The notes below the pieces were generated by a model that saw nothing but the letters and a program-made list of their open reading frames with translations, made no database searches and was not told where the DNA came from. Positions 6,993-13,809 of a DNA stretch of 27,396 nucleotides are shown here, piece by piece. Where the stretch lies: NCBI GenBank assembly GCA_036402115.1, contig DASWTM010000224.1, positions 1 to 27,396 of the forward strand, written 5' to 3'. This stretch comes from Chryseosolibacter sp036402115. GTDB taxonomy: Bacteria > Bacteroidota > Bacteroidia > Cytophagales > Cyclobacteriaceae. How positions within the stretch are numbered: the first letter of the stretch is position 1; the number at the start of each line of letters is the position of its first letter. A program made the position numbers and the translations under genes.

Positions 6993-9554
6993 TTAATTGT
7001 TGTTCGTAGTTTCTGTTGGGGCATCACCGTCACCACTCCCATCTCCAGGCACGATTCCGTTTCCATCCCCTTCTATTTTCGGATCCCCATCAATTTTCTG
7101 AATTTTCTCAACGGATGAAATGCGGTCATCGTCATTCAGCTTGATCAGACGCACACCCTGCGTGGCACGGCCCATAATTCGCAATTCTTCTACCGCAATT
7201 CTGATCGTAATACCTGAACGGTTAATGATCATCAATTCATCATCATCTCCGACTTCCTTGATCGCAACAAGTTTGCCAGTTTTATCGGTGATATTAATCG
7301 TCTTTACGCCTTTTCCGCCACGGTTGGTAATGCGGTAATCATCCATAGACGAGCGCTTACCATAACCGTTCTCCGACACCACCAGCAAATTAGCGTCCTC
7401 GCGCGTAATACAAACCATGCCAATTACTTTGTCTGTGTCTGAATCAAGCGTCACGGCACGCACACCAGCGGCAGTACGGCCCATCGGACGCACCTGCGAC
7501 TCGTTGAAGTGAACTGCTTTACCCTCGCTCTTCGCAATCACGATATGGTTCTTACCATTCGTGAGCGATGCGTTCAGCAGCCGGTCTCCTTCGTGTATGG
7601 TAATCGCATTAATACCGCCCTGACGTGGTCTTGAATACGCGTCAAGGGATGTCTTTTTGATAATACCTTTTTCAGTACAGAGTATTACGAAATTATTATT
7701 GACATAATTTTCATCCTGAAGATCTTTTACGTTGATGATCGCGCGCACGTTATCACCCGGTTCAATGTTGATCAGGTTTTGGATCGCTCGCCCCTTCGAA
7801 GTCTTGATGCCCTCTGGGATTTCGTATGCTTTCTTCCAGTAAACTTTACCCTGATCGGTAAAGATCAATAGATAGTTGTGAGCTTGTGCGATGAACAAAT
7901 GCTCAGTAAAGTCATCATCCTTCGTACTCACTCCGCGTGAACCAACGCCACCCCTACCCTGCGTGCGATATTCGGAGAGCGATGTACGTTTGATGTATCC
8001 CTGATTCGAAATCGTGATCACCATCTCTTCGTTCGGGATCAACGCTTCTACGGTAATATCATCTTCATTGGGAACAACCTGTGTTCTACGGTCGTCTCCG
8101 TATCGGTCTTTCAATTCAGCAAGTTCATCTTTAATGATCTGCATCCGAACTGACTCATGGGCCAGAATTTCGTTCAGCCGATCGATGAGCGCTTTCACCT
8201 CTTTGTATTCTTCCTGGATCTTGTCTCGTTCCAGGCCTGTCAGACGCTGCAGACGCATGTCAAGAATTGCCTTCGCCTGGATCTCGGAAAGGTTGAATTG
8301 GGTCATCAATCCCGTCCGCGCTGTATCCGGATCTGCCGAGCTTCTGATCAAAGCAATTACCTCATCGAGGTGATCGAGCGCGATCAAATAGCCTTCCAGG
8401 ATGTGTGCTCTTCGCTCCGCTTCCGCAAGTTCGAATTTCGTTCTGCGGACTATTACTTCATGACGGTGATCAACGAAATGTTTGATCAGGTCTTTCAGGT
8501 TCAACGTTTGTGGTCTGCCCTTGACCAGCGCCACGTTGTTTACACCGAATGTTGTCTGAAGTTGTGTGTATTTGTAAAGATTATTAAGTACAATGTTAGG
8601 AATCGCATCGCGCTTGAGATCATAGACAACGCGGTAGCCTTCACGATCCGACTCATCGCGGATATCGGAGATACCTTCAATTTTCTTTTCGTTAATAAGC
8701 GCTGCTGTCTTCTCGATCATCATGGCCTTGTTCACCATGTATGGGATCTCGGTCACAATGATCTGATCTTTTCCGCTCGCACTCGTCACGATCTCCGCTT
8801 TCGCGCGAACGACAATCCTTCCCCTTCCAGTAAGGAATGCTTCCTGGACCCCCGATATACCGAAGATGATACCACCGGTTGGAAAATCCGGAGCAGTAAC
8901 GATCTGCATGAGGTCCTGAATCGTGATATCGTTGTTGTCGATGTATGCGTTGATGCCATCGATGACCTCGCGCAGGTTGTGAGGGGCCATGTTCGTGGCC
9001 ATTCCCACCGCAATTCCCGATGAGCCATTCACCAAAAGGTTGGGAAGCTTACCCGGCAGTACAGTCGGTTCCTGTAACGAGTCGTCAAAGTTAGGTTGAA
9101 AGTCGACCGTATCTTTGTTGATGTCGGCAAGCATTTCTTCCGCGATTCTGCGAAGACGTGCTTCTGTGTAACGCATAGCGGCAGGGAAGTCACCATCGAT
9201 AGAACCGAAGTTTCCCTGACCATCTACAAGCGTGTAGCGCAACGACCAGTCCTGGGCCATACGCACCATCGTATCGTATACTGACGCATCACCGTGTGGG
9301 TGATACTTACCTAAAACCTCCCCGACAATTCTGGCAGATTTCTTATAGGGCTTATTATAGTTTACACCCAGCTCCTGCATTCCATACAACACCCTCCGAT
9401 GCACGGGTTTCAGACCGTCCCGGACATCCGGAAGCGCACGCGATACGATAACAGACATCGAATAATCGATGTACGCACCGCGCATTTCATCTTCAATATT
9501 GATTGGAATTATACTTTGCCTTCCTGGCGGCAATCCACCGGTTTCTTCTGCCAT
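6993..9554 (-). CDS. gyrA: DNA gyrase subunit A
   Basis: An 853-residue type IIA topoisomerase A subunit. With GyrB it introduces negative supercoils using ATP. Visible parts: the N-terminal IEDEMRGAYIDYSMSVIVSRA; the winged-helix core with KYHPHGDASVYD (about 84-94); and the catalytic tyrosine Y129 in AAMRYTEARL. A long breakage-reunion domain runs to about 500, followed by a beta-pinwheel domain with repeated GYGKRSS- and GIIKKTS-type blades. The GyrA box at 532-538 reads Q-G-R-G-G-V-G, a departure from the classical Q-R-R-G-G-K-G. The C-terminal tail is acidic and Gly/Asp-rich. The quinolone-determining position equal to E. coli Ser83 is Ala (residue 90). ParC was considered, but the length, the GyrA box and the pinwheel favour GyrA. 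It is first in a two-gene operon with a TPR protein. Confidence 0.96.
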   Translation of the reverse strand: MAEETGGLPPGRQSIIPINIEDEMRGAYIDYSMSVIVSRALPDVRDGLKPVHRRVLYGMQELGVNYNKPYKKSARIVGEVLGKYHPHGDASVYDTMVRMAQDWSLRYTLVDGQGNFGSIDGDFPAAMRYTEARLRRIAEEMLADINKDTVDFQPNFDDSLQEPTVLPGKLPNLLVNGSSGIAVGMATNMAPHNLREVIDGINAYIDNNDITIQDLMQIVTAPDFPTGGIIFGISGVQEAFLTGRGRIVVRAKAEIVTSASGKDQIIVTEIPYMVNKAMMIEKTAALINEKKIEGISDIRDESDREGYRVVYDLKRDAIPNIVLNNLYKYTQLQTTFGVNNVALVKGRPQTLNLKDLIKHFVDHRHEVIVRRTKFELAEAERRAHILEGYLIALDHLDEVIALIRSSADPDTARTGLMTQFNLSEIQAKAILDMRLQRLTGLERDKIQEEYKEVKALIDRLNEILAHESVRMQIIKDELAELKDRYGDDRRTQVVPNEDDITVEALIPNEEMVITISNQGYIKRTSLSEYRTQGRGGVGSRGVSTKDDDFTEHLFIAQAHNYLLIFTDQGKVYWKKAYEIPEGIKTSKGRAIQNLINIEPGDNVRAIINVKDLQDENYVNNNFVILCTEKGIIKKTSLDAYSRPRQGGINAITIHEGDRLLNASLTNGKNHIVIAKSEGKAVHFNESQVRPMGRTAAGVRAVTLDSDTDKVIGMVCITREDANLLVVSENGYGKRSSMDDYRITNRGGKGVKTINITDKTGKLVAIKEVGDDDELMIINRSGITIRIAVEELRIMGRATQGVRLIKLNDDDRISSVEKIQKIDGDPKIEGDGNGIVPGDGSGDGDAPTETTNNN

Positions 9555-9600
9555 TTACTAAAGCTTTTTTAAGACGTTAAACACGTTTTTTTTCAGCCGT

Positions 9601-9630
9601 GCAAGATAGAAAAAGCAGGGGTGTATATCG
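9601..9630 (-). promoter_or_regulatory. Weak candidate gyrA promoter
   Basis: On the minus strand, TATCTTGC (9608-9601) partly matches the Bacteroidota -7 box TAnnTTTG, with TTCG about 20 bases upstream as a weak -33 match. It would give an untranslated leader of roughly 40 bases. The rest of the leader is A/T-rich and has no other better candidate. Confidence 0.28.
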
Positions 9631-9690
9631 AAAATTTTGCCTACAATTTTGACGATTTCTTCAGTCGAAAATCGGTCTTCAATGATCATG

Positions 9691-9827
9691 GAAGCCGGGT
9701 GCCAGGAGGCCAGGAACCCAGGAACAAGTGACATGTTTTTTGAGAGTCGATGTTTAAGATTTCAGGGAATCGGAGACGTACAAACACATTTGAGAACCGG
9801 CTTCCCGGGACCTGGTCTCCCGGCAGC
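9691..9827. repeat. GC-rich intergenic repeat-like element with imperfect inverted ends
   Basis: The gap between gyrA and the barrel gene ends in an element unlike its A/T-rich surroundings. Its left end carries three CCAGGA units in 8-bp register (9702, 9710, 9718) after GAAGCCGGGTG. Its right end, read on the minus strand, begins GCCGGGAGACCAGG and so imperfectly mirrors the left end. The right end also holds a local hairpin, CCGGGA (9805-9810) and TCCCGG (9818-9823), just after the barrel gene's stop, which could act as a 3' stabiliser or terminator. No protein is evident; the short plus-strand reading frame across it looks spurious. Confidence 0.5.
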
Positions 9828-10877
9828 CTAATACGGGCTCAGTTTTTTCTTATTCTTGCCCTTATACTTGAGCAGCGTGGGGTAGTTCTCTCCGTAGTGC
9901 GGATTCTGTTTCTTCCAGAAGGGATGCCTGCGGCTGCGGTATTCCCTGTTGCCGTGAGCGTGATTGATCTGGGCATGACAGTCTTTGAGGAAGCATCTGC
10001 GTAATTCCGGGAAGCGATACGTCAATCCAACGTTGATGTACATCGCATTCAGCCGGTGTGTGATTGAGCTTGATCCTTCAGGCAATGAGAGCTTGTAATT
10101 TTTAAATTCATAGGATGGCCTTACAAACAACCGCAGGTATTCTGACATTTCTCGCTCTGCCGTTACTCCAAGATTGAAGTAGATGCCTTTCCGGATTACC
10201 GAATTGTCGAATTTCTTACCAAGCTTGTAGCCACCAATATTCGCATCCACCACCAGCGCATATTCATAATACCGATAGACCATACCCCCAAGCATTGCGA
10301 AGTATTTCCTCATAAAGAAATTGTTGGCCTGAGGCTCGAACCCACGCACATCGCTTCCATAGCTTATGGGGTTGAACGTGTTGAGGTGTACGAACTCATA
10401 CGAATATCCTCCACCTATCCGGTAGCGGTTGAATTCAACATGAATCGTTGCCTTAAGCGGAATAGAAAACGACTTGGCTTTGAATCCAAGTGTTGTTGTA
10501 TCACTTGAAACAGTAAACGACCCGGGCTGCACTGCGCCTGCATTTGAATTTACACCGTTGAACCAGTTTGAATATCGAACAGCGACACCCGAGGAAAATA
10601 TCATCGGCACAGAATCTGGCTGTTGTACAATTCCAAAACCGTCTAACTCATGTTTGAAAGTCGTGCGCCCATAGCCTGTACTCAAACCAAAATGTAGCTT
10701 GCTGAGCAATTGCCTCAGGCCGCCTTTCTGTCGTTCAATGTAGAAATGTTCGAGTGGAATGGTAGCGTCTTTTTCCGACTTGTACTGTGCCCGCAGATCA
10801 ATTGCGCACAGCAGGATCAACATCAAAAGCCATATGGGGGTTAAATGCTTCAGGGTGATCGGATTAGAAGTCAACAA
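9828..10877 (-). CDS. Outer-membrane beta-barrel protein with a basic Cys/His C-terminal tail
   Basis: The best start is the TTG at 10877 or 10874, which includes a full hydrophobic signal (HLTPIWLLMLILLCAIDLRAQ). The first in-frame ATG (10823) would leave only a 13-residue signal. About residues 55-289 show alternating amphipathic strands with aromatic ends, e.g. LHFGLSTGYGRTTF, YRIGGGYSYEF and NVGLTYRF, as in 8-12-stranded outer-membrane barrels. I recognise no specific family function. Unusually, the chain does not stop at the last strand: a 60-residue tail (290-349) follows with 15 Lys/Arg, five His and Cys at 295 and 300 in a C-x4-C-H-x4-H-x-H pattern. It follows the COG3014-like gene but is separated from it by a terminator-like hairpin. 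Barrel assignment is good; function unknown. Confidence 0.75.
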   Translation of the reverse strand: MLTSNPITLKHLTPIWLLMLILLCAIDLRAQYKSEKDATIPLEHFYIERQKGGLRQLLSKLHFGLSTGYGRTTFKHELDGFGIVQQPDSVPMIFSSGVAVRYSNWFNGVNSNAGAVQPGSFTVSSDTTTLGFKAKSFSIPLKATIHVEFNRYRIGGGYSYEFVHLNTFNPISYGSDVRGFEPQANNFFMRKYFAMLGGMVYRYYEYALVVDANIGGYKLGKKFDNSVIRKGIYFNLGVTAEREMSEYLRLFVRPSYEFKNYKLSLPEGSSSITHRLNAMYINVGLTYRFPELRRCFLKDCHAQINHAHGNREYRSRRHPFWKKQNPHYGENYPTLLKYKGKNKKKLSPY

Positions 10878-10913
10878 ACAGCGATAAGGCGTTAGAAATC
10901 TGCGTTTTAAACG

Positions 10914-10970
10914 TTAAAAATAGGGCATTTTCCCAATATCTCATAGCCGTTTGGCGGTTAAAATTGCCCT
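10914..10970 (-). terminator. Terminator-like hairpin after the LpoB/COG3014 pair
   Basis: Inverted arms AGGGCATTTT (10922-10931) and AAAATTGCCCT (10960-10970) pair with one bulge. On the minus strand they are followed by ATTTTT (10921-10916). The enclosed loop is long (28 bases) and has a small inner CCG/CGG stem. Position, right after the COG3014-like stop, fits an intrinsic terminator, but the long loop makes it less certain. Confidence 0.45.
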
Positions 10971-10975
10971 GGCGC

Positions 10976-12397
10976 CTAGTACATCCGGGCTGGCGGTGCT
11001 GATGTTTCTAACGATGAGAAGGTGTGAAATAGTGTTTGATTTCGCCTGGCCGTATAGGTGAAGTTATAGTTGGTCGCATGCCCTCCTGGGTCAATTGAAA
11101 ATTGAACCTGATTAGCGCCCTCCTTCAACGGAACACGGGAGTAGTAGATGCTGTGGGGAAGCGTCTGCCAATTGCGTGTATCCGCTTTCTCGGTCATGGC
11201 GTTAACTACACCAATCAATGCACCTAGCCTGTCGTCTTCTTTCTTAAGGCTGTGCTCAGTTGCCTTTTTTAAACCTGCGCGAAGCAGCCCCCGGCTGAAT
11301 TCCAGAAGCATTCGTTGGCGCAAGCTGTAAAAGGCGATAGCACTGATGTTTTCGGAAAGCTCAAGGTCATATTTTGCACTGTCGATGCTGATGGATGCGG
11401 TTTTAAAATACGTGTCACGCTCGACATACCTCGGATAGGCTACACGCAATACTTCGATTCGGCTGAGATCCGATTTTTCTTTCTCGTCTTTGAGTTTGAA
11501 TGGAAAACTGAGACCGAGATTGTCATTGGTAAACACAACGGTATTACCTGCCCGATGATCCATCACAAAGTTGATGTTCCACTCCGTCTTCACCGGGGCA
11601 AGTCCGTTGTGCCAAAAGAATACAAGCTCGGCTTCGGGAACAACGGGTTTGTAATCCGGCATGTCAAATTTCGTCTTAAAGATCTCAAATTCTTCTGTGA
11701 AACCTGTCCACCAGGCGGTGTTCAGCAGATCGCGCTTCAGCTGCTCGGGCATCTTTACGTGAAACATCTCTACATAGTCAGTCTCGTAGATCTCAACAGC
11801 ATTTCGATAGGCGATGAACGCATTGTTATAGTCTTTTGTCGATTGATAAATGATGCCCATGAGCGTATGCACAAACGCATCGCGCTGAAATTTTTTCTCC
11901 GAGGTGTACTTATCGCTAAGTTGATTCAAGCGGATGTTCAACCTGCGGCATTCCACCAGCGCCTGCTCTGGTTGGTTCAGTTTCAGGTAGTTGATCGCCT
12001 TGAAATATAGCAACATGAGGTGCTCATGGTCCTCGCCACGATACATGATGACGTTAGGATTGTAGAAGTATGAGACAACTTCATTGATGTAATTGATGTG
12101 ATAGTCTTCGCCAAAAAGAAAAGCCTTTTCGAAGTATTCGTTGCTTTCCTCGTAGTGGCCGAGAATGGATAAAAGTAATCCGTTGTTCACGAAGTATATG
12201 AACTGGCTCTTTCCATTGGCAAGACTTTCCTTCTGCTGCAGCGTCTCAAGTGCTTTGCTTAATTCGCCTTTTTCAAATTCAGAATTGAAGTCATAATGTT
12301 TCTGGTAGTATGTCGCGCAGGAATTTACCACCACAAGGATGGCCAGCGTACAGGCCGATCTTTTCAGCGTGGGGAGCAAATTACCGGAGGGTTTCAT
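10976..12397 (-). CDS. COG3014-like TPR lipoprotein
   Basis: A 473-residue lipoprotein. Its signal ends in the lipobox V-N-S-C with acylated Cys27 (AILVVVNSCATYYQKHYDF). About residues 30-240 are TPR-like helices (LANGKSQFIYFVNNGLLLSILG, PEQALVECRRLNIRL, YNNAFIAYRNAVEIY). The rest is a beta-rich C-terminal half. The GLLLSILGHYEESNEYFEKA region and the placement beside LpoB match the COG3014 group of uncharacterised lipoproteins often found near lpoB. It starts 10 bases after the lpoB stop, so the two are co-transcribed. I infer a role with LpoB in outer-membrane control of cell-wall synthesis, but no activity is known. The Lol pathway would place it in the outer membrane. Confidence 0.72.
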   Translation of the reverse strand: MKPSGNLLPTLKRSACTLAILVVVNSCATYYQKHYDFNSEFEKGELSKALETLQQKESLANGKSQFIYFVNNGLLLSILGHYEESNEYFEKAFLFGEDYHINYINEVVSYFYNPNVIMYRGEDHEHLMLLYFKAINYLKLNQPEQALVECRRLNIRLNQLSDKYTSEKKFQRDAFVHTLMGIIYQSTKDYNNAFIAYRNAVEIYETDYVEMFHVKMPEQLKRDLLNTAWWTGFTEEFEIFKTKFDMPDYKPVVPEAELVFFWHNGLAPVKTEWNINFVMDHRAGNTVVFTNDNLGLSFPFKLKDEKEKSDLSRIEVLRVAYPRYVERDTYFKTASISIDSAKYDLELSENISAIAFYSLRQRMLLEFSRGLLRAGLKKATEHSLKKEDDRLGALIGVVNAMTEKADTRNWQTLPHSIYYSRVPLKEGANQVQFSIDPGGHATNYNFTYTARRNQTLFHTFSSLETSAPPARMY

Positions 12398-12407
12398 TCG
12401 TAGTGAA

Positions 12408-12986
12408 TTAATTCTTCACGTACTTCTTGATTTCGTTCTGACCAAACCAGACACGTTTGTTCGTCTCAAGGTCGGTAAGATATAATGTGGTGACATAATT
12501 GACCACGCGCTTGTTATTGTAGGTGTCCACCTCAGAAGTCATATCACCAAAAAGCATCACATCAGCTCCCAATTCTTTTCCCCATTGCTTTGCCGTCTCC
12601 GGGCTAGCATAGTCCTGTTGTTGAGAACGTTCTACTCTAACCTTGTCGCGGAACTCGCCCGACTCGACCAGGTCGGCAACATTCGAATTGTGCATTACCA
12701 CTTCGAACTTCTTAATGAAATTATCGGCATCGATATGCTCCGAAGTCTTATTGCGGATTTCCCCAACGATAATCACAGGCTTACGTCCTTTTTCTTTCGC
12801 GTAGTTTTTGAATGACTCCGAATCAAAAAGATCGTAAATCATCTGATCTGCCACCTTGCGTGAGTCCACATCGTTCCAACGTCCACTTAAATCAATCTCC
12901 TTGGCGGGATCCACACGGGAAACGGAGCGCGTCTGACATGAAACCAGTACTACGAAGAGAATGAGAGACAGGTAAACCTTTGGCAT
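12408..12986 (-). CDS. lpoB: Penicillin-binding-protein activator LpoB family lipoprotein
   Basis: A 192-residue lipoprotein with lipobox L-V-S-C17. The domain matches the LpoB family closely: DLSGRWNDVDSRKVADQMI, GRKPVIIVGEIRNKTSEHID, RVERSQQQDYASPETAKQWG, ELGADVMLFGDM and a C-terminal TNKRVWFGQNEIKKY. In Enterobacteria, outer-membrane LpoB reaches through the peptidoglycan to stimulate the bifunctional synthase PBP1B. The Bacteroidota partner is not proven. The N-terminal linker is short compared with E. coli LpoB (213 residues), which fits a smaller reach or a different partner. It precedes the COG3014-like gene by 10 bases, and the 96-base gap upstream may hold its promoter (GATTTTTG near 13010 is one mismatch from TAnnTTTG, without a clear -33 box). 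Confidence 0.9.
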   Translation of the reverse strand: MPKVYLSLILFVVLVSCQTRSVSRVDPAKEIDLSGRWNDVDSRKVADQMIYDLFDSESFKNYAKEKGRKPVIIVGEIRNKTSEHIDADNFIKKFEVVMHNSNVADLVESGEFRDKVRVERSQQQDYASPETAKQWGKELGADVMLFGDMTSEVDTYNNKRVVNYVTTLYLTDLETNKRVWFGQNEIKKYVKN

Positions 12987-13082
12987 ATTCAGGATTTAAC
13001 AGGTAAAAAATCAAAAATCTTGCCGGATTCGCTCGGAAGCTGCCCTGTAACGCTTTCTTCTCCACCCCGAATCAGCTAATAA

Positions 13083-13739
13083 TCAGATCCGCTTAAGTTG
13101 AGCGATCACACCTTTCGGATCTTTTGAACTGAAGACGAAATTCCCGGCCACGAGCACATCCGCTCCAGCTTCAACGAGAAGCTTGGCATTTTGTTCATTA
13201 ACACCCCCATCAATCTCAATCAGCGCATTCGATTTATTGGCAATGATCATTTCCTTCAATGCCCTTATTTTGCGATACGTGTTCTCGATGAACTTCTGCC
13301 CTCCGAAGCCCGGATTCACTGACATCACACAAATGAGATCAATGTCCTGGATAACATTTTCAAGCTCCGAAATTGACGTATGTGGATTAATGGCAACCCC
13401 GGCTTTACAACCCAGTGATTTTAGTTGCTGTAAGTTGCGGTGAAGGTGAGGACATGCTTCGACATGTACGGAAATAATTTCAGCTCCCGCCTTCCTGAAC
13501 TGCTCCACATAACGCTCCGGCTGGACGATCATCAAATGTACATCCAACGGTTTCTTAGCATGCCTGCGTATCGCCTCCGTCACCGGAAGGCCGAATGAAA
13601 TATTCGGTACGAACACTCCGTCCATGATATCAATATGAACATAGTCGGCTTCGCTTTCATTAAGCATTTTGATTTCCCGTTCAAGGTTGGCGAAATCGGA
13701 GGCAAGGACAGAAGGTGCAATAAGTGGAGTTCGTGACAT
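13083..13739 (-). CDS. rpe: Ribulose-phosphate 3-epimerase
   Basis: A 218-residue TIM-barrel enzyme that interconverts D-ribulose 5-phosphate and D-xylulose 5-phosphate in the pentose phosphate pathway, in the cytosol. Family signatures are intact: IAPSVLASDF at the N-terminus, HIDIMDG with metal ligands H35 and D37, DVHLMI with H68, MSVNPGFGGQKF at 139-150 and IEIDGGV with D177. The two aspartates are the acid/base pair. Length is normal for the family. A good -7 box lies 22 bases upstream, so it seems to have its own promoter; lpoB follows after 96 bases and might be partly co-transcribed. Confidence 0.97.
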   Translation of the reverse strand: MSRTPLIAPSVLASDFANLEREIKMLNESEADYVHIDIMDGVFVPNISFGLPVTEAIRRHAKKPLDVHLMIVQPERYVEQFRKAGAEIISVHVEACPHLHRNLQQLKSLGCKAGVAINPHTSISELENVIQDIDLICVMSVNPGFGGQKFIENTYRKIRALKEMIIANKSNALIEIDGGVNEQNAKLLVEAGADVLVAGNFVFSSKDPKGVIAQLKRI

Positions 13740-13760
13740 TTTCTATTGATGATAGTCCCG

Positions 13761-13793
13761 CAAAAATAACATGAATTAAGGACGTATAACGTC
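13761..13793 (-). promoter_or_regulatory. Candidate rpe promoter with an overlapping GACGT/ACGTC dyad
   Basis: On the minus strand, TATTTTTG (13768-13761) is an exact match to the Bacteroidota -7 box TAnnTTTG, 21 bases before the rpe ATG. No TTTG sits at the expected -33 distance. Instead a perfect dyad, GACGT - ATA - ACGTC (13781-13793), occupies that position and could be an operator or activator site. Confidence 0.5.
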
Positions 13794-13809
13794 TTACTAA
13801 CACATTAAA

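Noticed and set aside
8157..9023. A 288-codon plus-strand open frame inside gyrA
   Set aside because: It is fully antisense to the conserved gyrA core, has no recognisable domain or start context, and is a product of the GC-skewed codon use of the real gene.
9637..9831. A 64-codon plus-strand frame across the intergenic repeat
   Set aside because: It consists of translated repeat DNA, has no homology I recognise and no promoter.
11315..12010. A 231-codon plus-strand open frame
   Set aside because: It is antisense to the COG3014-like lipoprotein gene, whose lipobox and TPRs are clear; the plus product shows no family features.
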